Source: Flavobacterium dauae
Lineage (GTDB): Bacteria > Bacteroidota > Bacteroidia > Flavobacteriales > Flavobacteriaceae
Direction of reading: 5' to 3'
Assembly: GCF_004151275.2 (NCBI RefSeq)
Contig: NZ_CP130821.1
Span: 2,046,001 to 2,110,000 of the forward strand
DNA: 64,000 nucleotides
Under the pieces are notes generated by a model. The model was not told where the DNA came from and did no database searches. It saw only the letters and a program-made list of their open reading frames with translations. How positions within the stretch are numbered: position 1 is the first letter of the stretch; every line of letters starts with the position of its first letter. Both the position numbers and the translations under genes were made by a program. Shown one piece after another: positions 19,250 through 29,904 of this stretch.

Positions 19250-19855
19250 CTATTTAGCGTCTGCATATTTTTTAGCAACAGCATCCCAGTTAACCACATT
19301 AAAAAATGCGTTAATATAATCAGGTCTGCGGTTTTGGTAGTTTAAGTAATAAGCGTGTTCCCAGACATCTAAGCCTAAAATTGGCGTTCCTTCGCAACCA
19401 ATTCCTTTCATTAAAGGGTTATCTTGGTTTGCAGTAGCACAAACTTCTAACTTACCGTTTTTAACACATAACCAAGCCCAGCCCGATCCAAATTGTGTAG
19501 CACCTGCTTTAGCAAAAGCATCTTTAAAAGCATCAAAACTTCCAAAAGCATCGTTAATTGCAGCTGCTAAATCACCAGTTGGCTCGCCACCTGCGTTTGG
19601 TGCCATAACTTCCCAAAATAAATTGTGGTTATAAAAACCTCCTCCATTGTTGCGAACAGCTTTGTTGTTTAAGTCTAAAGAAGTTAAAATATCTTCGATT
19701 GATTTTCCTGCCAAATCAGTCCCTTCAATTGCAGCATTTAAATTTGTAGTATATGCCTGGTGGTGTTTAGAATGGTGGATTTCCATTGTTCTTGCGTCAA
19801 TATGAGGCTCTAAAGCATCATAAGCATAGGGTAATTTCGGTAATTCGAAAGCCAT
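19250..19855 (-). CDS. sodA: Superoxide dismutase, Mn/Fe family (Mn-like signature)
   Basis: Converts superoxide to hydrogen peroxide and oxygen. The 201-residue protein keeps all four metal ligands: His27, His77 (in [11 protein letters not shown]), Asp163 and His167 (in DVWEHAYY). The second-sphere Gln in TANQDNPLM and the GG before the NH motif are typical of Mn-type enzymes, though cambialistic use of Fe is common in this phylum. No signal peptide is seen, so it is cytoplasmic. A TAAATTTG box (19893-19900, minus strand) about 40 bases upstream is the likely -7 element. Confidence 0.96.
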   Translation of the reverse strand: MAFELPKLPYAYDALEPHIDARTMEIHHSKHHQAYTTNLNAAIEGTDLAGKSIEDILTSLDLNNKAVRNNGGGFYNHNLFWEVMAPNAGGEPTGDLAAAINDAFGSFDAFKDAFAKAGATQFGSGWAWLCVKNGKLEVCATANQDNPLMKGIGCEGTPILGLDVWEHAYYLNYQNRRPDYINAFFNVVNWDAVAKKYADAK

Positions 19856-19989
19856 AATTATATTTTTTTTAAAGATTAGTATTATTTTCTTTCAAATTTA
19901 CGCAAAATAGCAATAGGATAAAAATGAAATGATTTAAACTTTTTGTAATTAAAACAAACAACTTGTAATCTATTGAAAAATAAATTTCT

Positions 19990-20128
19990 AACCACATAAG
20001 TTCATAGAAAATATAGGTTTTAAGAGGTCGCATAAATACGCATAGTTTTTTAAGCATCGCTTAAAAATTATGTGTGCCTAAAACGGCTTTTGTAAATTAA
20101 GTTATAAATACTATGTTTCTATGTGGTT
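19990..20128. repeat. Short interspersed palindromic repeat, copy A
   Basis: A 139-bp element bounded by inverted ends (AACCACATA and TATGTGGTT). Inside are TTCATAGAAAATATA near the left end, a central hairpin TTTTAAGCATCGCTTAAAA and ACTATGTTTCTATGTGG at the right. The same order of blocks occurs at 31027-31152. It lies in the divergent region between sodA and the AddA-like gene. The rest of that 400-base gap holds only A/T-rich promoter sequence; a 62-codon frame there is not credible. Confidence 0.75.
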
Positions 20129-20266
20129 TGTTAATTGTTTTTTGATTTTCAGTCAAATAAGTTTAAACAACTTCAATTATTAAATACTAAACTTTATCAA
20201 CATTTTGTAAAATTTTTTTTCATAATAAATCATCTTAAACATTCCGGTTTTTTAAATTGAATTTCG

Positions 20267-23200
20267 TTGAAAAAAGTATATCTTGTATCAAAAATCAGAA
20301 AAGTAATTTTGGAAAAAACAGCTTTTACCATTTATAATGCTTCGGCAGGTGCCGGCAAAACACACACGCTTGTAAAAGAATATCTTAAAATTTTATTGGG
20401 TTATTCTAACAAAGACGACGCCTACCGAAATGTATTGGCAATTACCTTTACAAACAAGGCGGTTAACGAAATGAAATCGCGCATTGTTTCGTGTATTTAT
20501 GCTTTTACATTGACCGATATTCCAAAAAAAGAATACCAGTTATTAGAACAAATAATAGCCGAAACCAATTTTACCGAAGCTTATATCCGCGAAAAATCTA
20601 AAAAGATTTTAAAGAATATTATTCACAATTATGCCGGTTTTGATATTTCTACCATCGATAAATTCACGCATAAAGTAATTCGTTCGTTTGCTTTTGATTT
20701 GAATTTGCCTTTTCATTTTGAAGTTTCTCTGGATACCGAAGCACTCTTGCAGGAAGCCGTTGATGCCATTATTTCAAAAGCCGGAGTTGATGAGGAGTTA
20801 ACAAAATTATTGGTCGATTTTTCAATCAGTAAAGCCGATGACGATAAAAGTTGGGATGTTACCAACGAATTAATGGAAATTGGTCGATTGTTGTTGAACG
20901 AAAACAACAAACAAGAATTGGAAGCCTTTGAAAACATTGAAATGCAAACGTTTTTGTCGTTACAAAGTTGGTTGCACGATCAAATCAATCAGTTAAAAAC
21001 CAAAACGGTTGCGTTGGCTCAAAATGCGTTGCAATTATTGGAAACAAATGGTATCGACAATAAATCGTTCAGCGGTGGATATTTTCCCAAACATTTAATA
21101 GGTATTGTTGATGGAAACTACAACAACGCCAACAAAAAATATTACGAGTTTGATGATATTAAAATTAATAAAACTGCCAAAGACAAAGACGCAATAGAAC
21201 AATTAATTCCCGATTTGTTAACGATTACCAAAAAAATTTATCCGCTGTTTGGAAAAATCTATTTTTATGAAGCTTTTTTGAAAAATCTGGTACCGCTTTC
21301 GTTGTTAAATTCTATAAGCACCGAAATTAAACGTATACAAAATGAACAGCAGATTCTTTCTATATCGCAGTTCAATAAAATTATTTACGAAGAATTAAAA
21401 AATCAGCCGGCGCCGTTTATTTATGAACGATTGGGCGAAAAATACCGGCATTTTTTTATTGATGAATTTCAGGATACGTCAGAAATGCAATGGCAAAATC
21501 TAGTGCCTTTAATAGACAATGCGTTGTCTGGGCAGGATGATTATGGCAAACAAGGTTCATTGATGATTGTGGGCGACCCTAAACAGGCAATTTACCGTTG
21601 GCGTGGCGGAAAAGCCGAGCAGTTTATGGAATTGAGTTTTGATAAAAATCCGTTTTCTAATCCATCAAAAACCACAATTAGTTTAGATACCAATTATAGA
21701 AGTTTTTCGGAAGTAATTGAATTTAACAACGGAATTTTTAAGTTTTTGGCAAATAAATTTGATAATGAAACTTATCAGAATTTATATAAAAATCATTCAC
21801 ATCAACACACTAATTCTAAAAAAGGTGGTTTCGTAAATATTTCGTTTTTAAACAACGATTTATTGGTTGATGATGAGATTACAAAAGACGATTTATATCT
21901 AAACGAAGTTTTAAAAACGATTGAAAATGTACAAAATCAAGGTTTTTCTTTGGGCGATATTGTGGTTTTAACCCGCAAAAGTAAAGACGGCGTTAAGGTT
22001 GCCAATCATTTAACAAAAAACGGAATTCGTATTTTGTCGTCAGAAACTTTGTTGATCAATAATGCTACCGAAGTTCAGTTGTTGCTGAATTTATTGCGCT
22101 TTTTAAAAAACAACCACGATAAAGAAGCAAAAACGCTGGTTTTATATTATGTAGGTAGATATGTTGCAAAAAACCAAGCGGTACACGATGTGATTTATAA
22201 AGGCATTGAAATAAATACCGAAGGTTATTTTCAGGATTATTTAAAGAATTTCGGAATTACAGTCGATTTTAAAGAACTCAGAAAAAACAATTTGTACGTT
22301 GCCGTTGAATTACTGGTTTCTGCTTTTATCCCGACAAAAAAAACAGAGGCTTACGTACAGTATTTTCTTGATTTGGTTTTAGAACGTACCGTAAAAAACC
22401 AATCAACTATTGCCGATTTTTTAAATTACTGGGAACAAAATTATCACAAATTAAGTATTCCATCGCCCGAAAATGAAGATGCTGTGCGGTTAATGACTGT
22501 TCATAAATCGAAAGGATTGGAATTTCCGGTAGTCATTTATCCGTTTGCCGATGATGATTTCTCCAAATCACGCGATAAAATGTGGGTTGATTTAGAAGAA
22601 AACGATCAATTAACCATTCCCAAAGCATTGGTCGATCTAAAAAACGATGTAAAAATGTACGGCGAAACCGCCCAGTGTTTGTACGAACAAAAAAAACAAG
22701 AAGAACTGTTAGATAATTTAAATGTTTTATACGTGGCGTTAACGCGTGCCGAAGAACAGTTGTACATTATCAGTAATTACAAACGTGCAAAAAACGGAAC
22801 ATTACCTAATACGCTGGCAACTTTTTTTGTCGATTATTTAGAAGATTTAGGTGTGTTTTCTGAAAGTGAATTGAATTATGATTTTGGCGATGCAATTAAA
22901 GTATCGGAAGAAAAAACCGATGAGCTTTTAAAACCAATCCTAATAAAATCAGTAAAAAAACCAATTGATCAATCCGTAATAAAAATTGCCAAACGCGAAG
23001 CCTTAATGTGGGATACCAAACAGCAAAAAGCCATTGAAAAGGGGAATTTAATCCATCAATTATTAGCTGAAATCATTACAGCAGAAGACATTGATTTTGT
23101 TGTAAAAAATGCCGTTTCAAAAGGATTGTTATCTTCAGAGCAAGAAACGGAAATCAAAGAAAAAATTACCGAAATTGTTCATCACGCAGAATTACAACCG

Positions 23201-23452
23201 TTCTTCGCAAAAGAACACATTGTTTACAACGAACGGACTATTTTACATAAATCGTTTCAGAACATAAAACCCGACCGGGTGGCTTTAAACGGAAATAAAG
23301 CGTATATTATTGATTATAAAACCGGAGAAGAACAAGCTAAATACATTAAACAAATCAATGATTATGCGCTTGCAATTGAAGAAATGGGTTTTGAAGTTGC
23401 AAAAAAGACTCTGTTATATATTCAAGACGATTTAAAAATGATACATTTGTAA
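20267..23452 (+). CDS. UvrD/RecB-type helicase-nuclease, AddA-like
   Basis: A 1061-residue superfamily 1A helicase with a C-terminal RecB-type nuclease domain. Visible motifs are Walker A ASAGAGKT (about 25-32), DEFQDTSEMQW (from Asp399), GDPKQAIYRWRGG, NYRS, LMTVHKSKGLEFPVV and NVLYVALTRAEEQLY. The nuclease core IIDYKTGEEQ lies near the end. It should unwind and resect double-strand breaks with the AddB-like partner at 26275. The start is uncertain: 20267 is a TTG, and a second TTG at 20309 gives EKTAFTIYNASAG, closer to the usual start of relatives. kbl follows after 33 bases. Confidence 0.92.
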   Translation: MKKVYLVSKIRKVILEKTAFTIYNASAGAGKTHTLVKEYLKILLGYSNKDDAYRNVLAITFTNKAVNEMKSRIVSCIYAFTLTDIPKKEYQLLEQIIAETNFTEAYIREKSKKILKNIIHNYAGFDISTIDKFTHKVIRSFAFDLNLPFHFEVSLDTEALLQEAVDAIISKAGVDEELTKLLVDFSISKADDDKSWDVTNELMEIGRLLLNENNKQELEAFENIEMQTFLSLQSWLHDQINQLKTKTVALAQNALQLLETNGIDNKSFSGGYFPKHLIGIVDGNYNNANKKYYEFDDIKINKTAKDKDAIEQLIPDLLTITKKIYPLFGKIYFYEAFLKNLVPLSLLNSISTEIKRIQNEQQILSISQFNKIIYEELKNQPAPFIYERLGEKYRHFFIDEFQDTSEMQWQNLVPLIDNALSGQDDYGKQGSLMIVGDPKQAIYRWRGGKAEQFMELSFDKNPFSNPSKTTISLDTNYRSFSEVIEFNNGIFKFLANKFDNETYQNLYKNHSHQHTNSKKGGFVNISFLNNDLLVDDEITKDDLYLNEVLKTIENVQNQGFSLGDIVVLTRKSKDGVKVANHLTKNGIRILSSETLLINNATEVQLLLNLLRFLKNNHDKEAKTLVLYYVGRYVAKNQAVHDVIYKGIEINTEGYFQDYLKNFGITVDFKELRKNNLYVAVELLVSAFIPTKKTEAYVQYFLDLVLERTVKNQSTIADFLNYWEQNYHKLSIPSPENEDAVRLMTVHKSKGLEFPVVIYPFADDDFSKSRDKMWVDLEENDQLTIPKALVDLKNDVKMYGETAQCLYEQKKQEELLDNLNVLYVALTRAEEQLYIISNYKRAKNGTLPNTLATFFVDYLEDLGVFSESELNYDFGDAIKVSEEKTDELLKPILIKSVKKPIDQSVIKIAKREALMWDTKQQKAIEKGNLIHQLLAEIITAEDIDFVVKNAVSKGLLSSEQETEIKEKITEIVHHAELQPFFAKEHIVYNERTILHKSFQNIKPDRVALNGNKAYIIDYKTGEEQAKYIKQINDYALAIEEMGFEVAKKTLLYIQDDLKMIHL

Positions 23453-23485
23453 AAATCAATAATAGAAAAAACTAAACATACAATT

Positions 23486-24679
23486 ATGTACGGAGCAATT
23501 AAAGATTTCCTGCAAAATGAAATCGACACCATTAAAGACAATGGTCTGTATAAAAAAGAACGTATTATCACATCACCGCAAGGTGCCGAAATTACCATTA
23601 GCACAGGTGAAACGGTTTTAAACTTTTGTGCAAATAATTATTTAGGCTTGTCATCGCACCCCGAAGTGGTCCAGGCAGCTAAAGACGCATTAGATTCGCA
23701 CGGATTTGGAATGTCTTCTGTCCGTTTCATCTGCGGAACTCAAGATATTCACAAGCAATTAGAACAAGAAATTGCTGATTTTTACGGAACCGAAGATACT
23801 ATTTTATATGCCGCAGCATTTGATGCAAATGGCGGTGTTTTTGAGCCGTTGTTAGGAGCCGAAGATTGTATTATTTCTGATAGTTTAAACCACGCATCGA
23901 TTATCGATGGAGTTCGTTTGTGTAAAGCAGCGCGTTACCGTTACGAAAATAACGATATGACCGATTTAGAAAAACAATTGCAACAAGCCGTTGCCGATGG
24001 TCGCAGATTTAAATTAATTGTAACCGATGGTGTTTTTTCGATGGACGGATTAGTTGCCCCGCTTGATAAAATTTGCGATTTGGCCGATAAGTACGATGCT
24101 ATGGTTATGGTTGATGAATGCCACGCCGCCGGATTTATTGGTGCTACCGGTAAAGGAACTTTAGAAGCTAAAAACGTAATGGGTCGTGTGGATATCATCA
24201 CCGGAACATTAGGTAAAGCCTTAGGTGGTGCTATGGGAGGATATACTACGGCTAAAAAAGAAATCATTGATATTTTACGTCAGCGTTCTCGTCCGTATTT
24301 GTTCTCAAATTCATTATCTCCGGCAATTGTTGGGGCATCTTTAAAAGTTTTCGAATTATTAAAGAAAGACACCAAGTTAAGAGATCAGTTAGAATGGAAT
24401 ACCAATTACTTTAAAAAAGGACTAAGAGAAGCTGGGTTAGATTTTATAGATGGTGATTCTGCAATTGTTCCGGTAATGCTATACGACGCCAAGTTGTCGC
24501 AAATAATGGCAGATAAATTGTTAGAAAAAGGTATTTATGTTATAGGATTTTTCTTTCCGGTGGTTCCAAAAGACAAAGCACGTATCCGTGTACAATTATC
24601 GGCGGCTCATACCCAACAACATTTAGACAAAGCCATACAAGCTTTTACCGAAGTGGGTAAAGAATTAGGCATTATATAA
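23486..24679 (+). CDS. kbl: Glycine C-acetyltransferase (2-amino-3-ketobutyrate CoA ligase)
   Basis: A PLP enzyme of the alpha-oxoamine synthase family that cleaves 2-amino-3-ketobutyrate with CoA to glycine and acetyl-CoA, in threonine breakdown. The 397-residue length fits the family. The PLP Lys is Lys244 in [39 protein letters not shown] and SVRFICGTQ are also typical and favour Kbl over the biotin or heme homologues. Threonine dehydrogenase is not in this window. It is probably transcribed with the helicase gene upstream. Confidence 0.95.
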   Translation: MYGAIKDFLQNEIDTIKDNGLYKKERIITSPQGAEITISTGETVLNFCANNYLGLSSHPEVVQAAKDALDSHGFGMSSVRFICGTQDIHKQLEQEIADFYGTEDTILYAAAFDANGGVFEPLLGAEDCIISDSLNHASIIDGVRLCKAARYRYENNDMTDLEKQLQQAVADGRRFKLIVTDGVFSMDGLVAPLDKICDLADKYDAMVMVDECHAAGFIGATGKGTLEAKNVMGRVDIITGTLGKALGGAMGGYTTAKKEIIDILRQRSRPYLFSNSLSPAIVGASLKVFELLKKDTKLRDQLEWNTNYFKKGLREAGLDFIDGDSAIVPVMLYDAKLSQIMADKLLEKGIYVIGFFFPVVPKDKARIRVQLSAAHTQQHLDKAIQAFTEVGKELGII

Positions 24680-24719
24680 AAAAATCTTATAAAAATGTTA
24701 AAGGTTTCAAGAAAATATT

Positions 24720-24749
24720 TTGTATATTCGTTGAAACAAATTATTTTTG
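24720..24749 (+). promoter_or_regulatory. Bacteroidota-type promoter of the OmpA porin gene
   Basis: TTG at 24720-24722, a 19-base spacer and TATTTTTG at 24742-24749 match the TTG-N19-TAnnTTTG consensus of the primary sigma factor in this phylum. Transcription would begin about 27 bases before the ATG. Confidence 0.75.
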
Positions 24750-24782
24750 TCAAAATTACGTAAAGTAGAAAATTGAATAGTT

Positions 24783-26213
24783 ATGAAACAATTAAAAGTA
24801 TTTGCAGCTGCTTTGTTATTAGCCGGTACAGCTACACAAGCACAAAATGCTGATCAACCATGGGCTATTACCGTGGGGGTTAATGCTTTGGACGGTGGTC
24901 GTTCAAGTGTTGCAACAGATTTCGCAGATCGTTTTGGTCAATATTTCCAAACTGATAACTGGAGTATCTTACCGTCTGCTTCTGTGTTAAATGTATCTCG
25001 TTATTTAGGTGCTAATGTTTCATTTGGTGTTACAGGATCTGTAAACAAAATGAAAAAAGTTGTTATGGACGCTAACCCTAAAAATAACTTAATCGGTTCA
25101 GATTTTAGCGGGCAAAGAACATTAGAAAGTGCTGATTTAATGTACTACGGTATTGACGGTCAGTTCAAATACAGCATCGGTGGATTAATCGGTTCTAAAT
25201 GGTTCGATCCTTCAATTCACGTTGGTGGTGGATACGCTTTCTTAGGTAAAGCATCTTCTGGAAACGTTAACGGAGGTATTGGAGTTACTTTCTGGTTCTC
25301 TGAAAATATTGGTTTAAACCTTTCTTCTACATACAAACATCAATTGGAAGATGATGATGTATTAAGAGCACAAGATGTTTCTGTTCCAACACATTTACAA
25401 CACGTAGCCGGAGTTACTTTCCGTTTTGGTGGAAAAGATACTGATGGTGATGGTATTTTAGATAAATACGACGAGTGCCTTGAATTATTTGGTTTAAAAG
25501 AATTCAACGGTTGCCCTGATTCTGATGAAGATGGTATCCCTGATCATTTAGACCAATGTCCGTTCGAAGCAGGTGATGCAGCTATGCAAGGTTGTCCTGA
25601 TTCTGACGGTGATGGTATTCCTAATCACGTAGATGCTTGTCCGGAAGAACCAGGATTAAAAGAATTCAATGGATGTCCTGATACAGACGGTGATGGAATC
25701 GCTGATAAAGATGATGAATGTCCGGAAGAAGCAGGTCCAAAAGAAAACAACGGTTGTCCTTGGCCAGATACTGATGGTGACGGAGTTTTCGATAAAGATG
25801 ATGAGTGTGTAGATGTTGCAGGTCCTGCATCTAACAAAGGATGTCCTGAAGTGAAAGAAGAGCATATCAAACAATTGAATGAGTACGGAAAAACAATCTT
25901 ATTCAACACTGGTAAATCAACTTTCCAAGAACAATCATTCGCGGTATTAGACAATATGGCTAAAGTAATGAACCAGTTCCCTAATGCTAAATTTGCAATC
26001 GAAGGTCACACAGATTCAACAGGTTCTGATAAAATTAACAACCCTCTATCAAACGACCGTGCAAACGCAGTAAGAGATTACTTGATTTCTAAAGGAATTT
26101 CTGCTAGCCGCTTAACTGCTGAAGGTTTTGGTTCTAAAAATCCAATAGACGACAACAAAACTGCTGCAGGACGCGCTAACAACCGTCGTACAGAAATTAA
26201 ATTAATCAAATAA
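24783..26213 (+). CDS. Major OmpA/OprF-like outer membrane protein with thrombospondin type 3 repeats
   Basis: A 476-residue outer membrane protein. It has a signal peptide ending near TQAQ, an N-terminal eight-stranded beta-barrel (about 22-215, with Gly/Phe-rich strands), about five Asp-rich calcium-binding thrombospondin type 3 repeats (about 219-358, pattern DxDGDGixDxxDxCP) and an OmpA peptidoglycan-binding domain (about 365-476, EGHTDSTGS and NRRTEI). It anchors the outer membrane to the cell wall. The strong promoter and a terminator mean it is a single highly expressed unit between two repair genes. Confidence 0.95.
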   Translation: MKQLKVFAAALLLAGTATQAQNADQPWAITVGVNALDGGRSSVATDFADRFGQYFQTDNWSILPSASVLNVSRYLGANVSFGVTGSVNKMKKVVMDANPKNNLIGSDFSGQRTLESADLMYYGIDGQFKYSIGGLIGSKWFDPSIHVGGGYAFLGKASSGNVNGGIGVTFWFSENIGLNLSSTYKHQLEDDDVLRAQDVSVPTHLQHVAGVTFRFGGKDTDGDGILDKYDECLELFGLKEFNGCPDSDEDGIPDHLDQCPFEAGDAAMQGCPDSDGDGIPNHVDACPEEPGLKEFNGCPDTDGDGIADKDDECPEEAGPKENNGCPWPDTDGDGVFDKDDECVDVAGPASNKGCPEVKEEHIKQLNEYGKTILFNTGKSTFQEQSFAVLDNMAKVMNQFPNAKFAIEGHTDSTGSDKINNPLSNDRANAVRDYLISKGISASRLTAEGFGSKNPIDDNKTAAGRANNRRTEIKLIK

Positions 26214-26233
26214 TTTGATTAAAATATCACAAG

Positions 26234-26264
26234 AAAACGTCCCAAAATTCGGGACGTTTTTTTA
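26234..26264 (+). terminator. Rho-independent terminator after ompA-like gene
   Basis: AAAACGTCCC pairs with GGGACGTTTT around AAAATTC, followed by a T-run. Confidence 0.85.
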
Positions 26265-26274
26265 TTTTTATACA

Positions 26275-29025
26275 ATGGAAACCATTACTTTTTTAGATAA
26301 GCTTGCACTACAAATTGTAACAAATCACAATTTTGATTTTTCATCAATTACTATTATTTTACCCAATAAACGTGCTCGTTTGTTTTTATTGGAATCATTT
26401 AAAAAGATTTCCGACAAAACATTCTTTGCTCCTGAAATTATTAGTATTGAAGACTTAATAACATCTATTTCAAAAGTAAACGTCTTAACAAACATAGAAT
26501 TGCTTTTTGAATTTTATGAAGTTTATAAAAAAATCACCCCAAAAACAGAACAGCAAGATTTTGAACAATTTAGCAATTGGGCAAAAATGTTGTTGCAAGA
26601 TTTTAATGAGATTGATCGTTACCTATTAAAACCTCAACACGTTTTTAATTATCTAAAAGATATCGATGACATTAACCATTGGTCTGTAAAAACCGAAGAT
26701 CGCAGTACTTTGATAGAAAATTATATTACCTTTTGGAATCAATTACCTGTTTATTACAACCAACTAACCAAACATTTAACTGCAAATGGCACGGGCTATC
26801 AAGGAATGGCTTATCGAAAAGCAGTGGAACAATTAGATGTTTTTATTGATTTAAACCACGATAAATTATATTATTTTGCAGGTTTCAACGCATTAAATCA
26901 GGCAGAAGAACAAATTATACAAAAATTACTAAAAAATAATCAGGCAAAAATTTTCTGGGATACCGATGACGTTTTTTTAAACGATACAGATCACGGTGCG
27001 GGTTATTTTGCTAGAAAAATCAAGCAAAACTGGTCGTATTACAAAACGCATCCTTATGAATGGATTGTTGATGAATTTAAACAATCAAAAAATATCAACA
27101 TTATTAGCACGCCAAAATCAATTGGCCAGGCAAAAATTGTAGGAACGGTTATTGAAGAATTGCAACATACAAATAAAAATCTTCAACAAACAGCTATTGT
27201 TTTATCCGAAGAAAACTTGTTAATTCCGGTATTGTACGCGTTGCCAAATACCGTTTCGTCGTTAAATGTAACAATGAATTACGACAGCACATCAAATCCG
27301 GTGCAGTTATTTTTTGCAAAATGGTTTAAAATGCACGCAAATGCTTTAAACCGTGGAAAAAGCAAAGCGGTATTCTACCATAAGGAGGTACTGGATGTTT
27401 TATCGCATCCGTTAATTGAAAATCTGGCTCAAACAAAAGAAATTGTATCTGAAATCAATAAAAGGAATTTATCTTTTTTTAGCCTTGAAAAGTTAGACTT
27501 TTTTACGTTAAAAAATGAGTTTTTAAGGTTGATTACCGAATCATGGGATAGTGATGTGCTAAAAATTATTGAAAGAATAGAGCAAATCACTTTCTTAATT
27601 CGGGATAGTCTTCGTGAAAACAACGATGCTGTTTCACTGACTTTTTTATATACTTTCCACCAGGTAATGAATCAGATTAAGAACTATCAATTAAAATATA
27701 ATGTGATTGATACTGTTCAACAATTACAAATAATTTATAAACAGGTTGCCGATATTGCCGAGGTTTCGTTTGAAGGTGAACCATTAGAAGGGTTACAGGT
27801 TATGGGTGTTTTAGAAAGTAGGGTGTTAGATTTTGACAATGTTATTGTAACGTCGTTAAACGAAGGAAAGTTTCCTGCCGGAAAGTCTAACAACTCGTTC
27901 ATTCCTTACGATGTTAAATTAGAATTAGGATTACCCACTTTTAAAGAAAAAGATGCAATTTACACCTACCACTTCTATCATTTATTATTGCGTGCCAAAA
28001 ATATTTATTTGCTGTACAATTCAGATTCAGAAGGATTAGATGCTGGCGAAAAAAGCAGATTTATCACGCAGTTGATATTAGATCCGCAAATTCATCATAA
28101 CATAAAAGTGAATAATTATTTTGCAAAATCGCCCGAAATGATAAATGAACCACTTGTCATTGAAAAATCAGCATTGTTACAAAACCGCTTAAAAGAAATT
28201 GCTTCAGATAAAGGTTTTTCTCCGTCGGCAATTGGCAATTATATGCGTAATCCAATTCAATTCTACATGCAGCGTATTTTGGGTATTCGCGAAGTTGAAG
28301 AAGTAGAAGAAAACATTGCCTTAAACACTTTAGGAACCATTATTCACGGTGCTTTAGAACATTTGTACACTCCTTTTATCGGTCAAAAATTAACTATAGA
28401 AATGATTGACGAAATGTTGCAAAAATACGAACATACTATTGCCCAGCAGTTTCATTTAAATTATTCTGATAACGCCGATAAACAAGGCAAAAATCTTTTG
28501 GCGTTTGAAGTTGCTAAACGCAATATTCATCTTTTCTTAGTATTAGAAAAAGAATTGTTACAAGCCGGTGATGTTGTTGAAATTATTGGCTTGGAACAAA
28601 ATTTAGAAACCGTTTTAAGCGACAATAGGTTGCCTTATTCTGTAAAATTATCAGGTATTGCCGATAGAATTGAGATACGAAACGGCATATTGAGAATTAT
28701 TGATTACAAAACCGGAAAAGTTGATTTAAATCAGGTACAAATAAAAGAAATTAACCACATAACAACCGATTTAAAGTTTGAAAAAGCCATTCAGCTTTTA
28801 CTATACGGATTAATGTATCAAAAGGAAACCAACTTACCCATACAAGCTGGAATTTATTCGTTTAAAAACCGGAAATCAGGTTATTTAATTTTTGGTTTGA
28901 AAGAAGATAAAACTGTGCAGGAATTTATTACGAACGAACTTTTGCTTGATTTTAAAACAGAATTGATTTACTTATTAAACGAAATTTTAAATCCGGCAAT
29001 TGCGTTTGAAGAGAAAATCGATTAA
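26275..29025 (+). CDS. PD-(D/E)XK nuclease family protein, AddB-like
   Basis: A 916-residue protein that appears to be the partner of the AddA-like helicase. The N-terminal two thirds look like an inactivated superfamily 1 helicase (IILPNKRARLFLLESF, VMGVLESRVLDFDNVIVTSLNEGKFP). The C-terminal third is a RecB-type nuclease (SPSAIGNYMRNPIQFYMQ, LGTIIHGALEHLY, IIDYKTGKVDLNQ). I see no four-Cys iron-sulfur cage like that of Bacillus AddB. The start is the ATG at 26275; an in-frame TTG at 26215 lies before the preceding terminator. The stop overlaps the convergent hydrolase gene by four bases. Confidence 0.88.
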   Translation: METITFLDKLALQIVTNHNFDFSSITIILPNKRARLFLLESFKKISDKTFFAPEIISIEDLITSISKVNVLTNIELLFEFYEVYKKITPKTEQQDFEQFSNWAKMLLQDFNEIDRYLLKPQHVFNYLKDIDDINHWSVKTEDRSTLIENYITFWNQLPVYYNQLTKHLTANGTGYQGMAYRKAVEQLDVFIDLNHDKLYYFAGFNALNQAEEQIIQKLLKNNQAKIFWDTDDVFLNDTDHGAGYFARKIKQNWSYYKTHPYEWIVDEFKQSKNINIISTPKSIGQAKIVGTVIEELQHTNKNLQQTAIVLSEENLLIPVLYALPNTVSSLNVTMNYDSTSNPVQLFFAKWFKMHANALNRGKSKAVFYHKEVLDVLSHPLIENLAQTKEIVSEINKRNLSFFSLEKLDFFTLKNEFLRLITESWDSDVLKIIERIEQITFLIRDSLRENNDAVSLTFLYTFHQVMNQIKNYQLKYNVIDTVQQLQIIYKQVADIAEVSFEGEPLEGLQVMGVLESRVLDFDNVIVTSLNEGKFPAGKSNNSFIPYDVKLELGLPTFKEKDAIYTYHFYHLLLRAKNIYLLYNSDSEGLDAGEKSRFITQLILDPQIHHNIKVNNYFAKSPEMINEPLVIEKSALLQNRLKEIASDKGFSPSAIGNYMRNPIQFYMQRILGIREVEEVEENIALNTLGTIIHGALEHLYTPFIGQKLTIEMIDEMLQKYEHTIAQQFHLNYSDNADKQGKNLLAFEVAKRNIHLFLVLEKELLQAGDVVEIIGLEQNLETVLSDNRLPYSVKLSGIADRIEIRNGILRIIDYKTGKVDLNQVQIKEINHITTDLKFEKAIQLLLYGLMYQKETNLPIQAGIYSFKNRKSGYLIFGLKEDKTVQEFITNELLLDFKTELIYLLNEILNPAIAFEEKID

Positions 29026-29807
29026 CCGTTTTTCTTAAGAAAATTACGTATTATTAAAAGCACTTTTGATTCTTGTTCAATGGTAGAAACGTGTCCGCCC
29101 GGAATAATTTCTAAAGTAACTTCGGTACCTTCGGTTTGATTCTTAACATCTTCTAACGGAATAATTGTATCGCTTTCACTGGCAATCATTAATTTGGGGT
29201 ACGGACTAAAATGCAATAATGCTTCGCGATCAATTCTAATTTTCATACCTTCTAACGCGGCAATAATTCCTTGTACCGGCGTTTGCAATGCTTGTTGTGT
29301 TAAAGCTTCAATTTGTTTAGGAAATAATTGATGAGCTTCTGAGTTGAACAAATTCTGAGTCGCCATTCTAACAAACGCGGGACTGTTTTTTTTAACAACT
29401 TCAATGGCACGGTCACGGTTTATCTTTCGTTCTTCAGAATCAGGTTGTGCAGAAGAATTCAACAAAATCAGTGAACGGATATGATCAGGATACAACTCGG
29501 CAAACGCCAATGCCACGTACCCACCCATAGAATGACCAATCAATGAAACTTTTCGCAACCTAAGATCCGCAATCAAAGCAAAAAGCATATCCGCCTGGTC
29601 TTCCATTGTATGCACATATCCGTAGCATTCGCTTTTTCCGTGTCCTAATAAATCAACAGCAATTACACGGTATCGTTTCTCTAAATGCAGTATCGCATTT
29701 TTCCACATAGTTGCATCCTCTAAAAAACCATGAAGTAGCAAAACTACATTACCTTTTCCCGAGTCGCTATAACTTATTTTGGTATTTTTATAAATAAACA
29801 AATTCAA
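29022..29807 (-). CDS. Alpha/beta hydrolase
   Basis: A soluble alpha/beta-hydrolase fold protein of about 261 residues. Visible elements are the oxyanion loop LLHGFLEDATMW, the nucleophile elbow GHSMGGY, a probable acid ASESDTIIP and the catalytic His in PGGHVSTIEQ. The substrate is unknown. No ATG is available. TTG codons at 29822, 29807 and 29801 are possible, and I choose 29807 because a TATTTTTG -7 box on the minus strand (29820-29827) would put the transcript start near 29814. Confidence 0.88.
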   Translation of the reverse strand: MNLFIYKNTKISYSDSGKGNVVLLLHGFLEDATMWKNAILHLEKRYRVIAVDLLGHGKSECYGYVHTMEDQADMLFALIADLRLRKVSLIGHSMGGYVALAFAELYPDHIRSLILLNSSAQPDSEERKINRDRAIEVVKKNSPAFVRMATQNLFNSEAHQLFPKQIEALTQQALQTPVQGIIAALEGMKIRIDREALLHFSPYPKLMIASESDTIIPLEDVKNQTEGTEVTLEIIPGGHVSTIEQESKVLLIIRNFLKKNG

Positions 29808-29904
29808 AGCTTTTAAAAGCAAAAATAATAAACAATTTTCAAAAAAAAAGAGTCTTTTTAAATTGCAAACAATATTGTATTTTTGCTGAAAATACTACGT
29901 ACTT

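Noticed and set aside
19869..20057. 62-codon minus-strand frame upstream of sodA
   Set aside because: It overlaps the interspersed repeat and the sodA promoter region and has no recognisable domain or plausible composition.
26215..26274. Longer N-terminus of the AddB-like protein from a TTG
   Set aside because: It begins before the terminator of the preceding gene, so such an mRNA would have to read through the hairpin; the ATG at 26275 fits.
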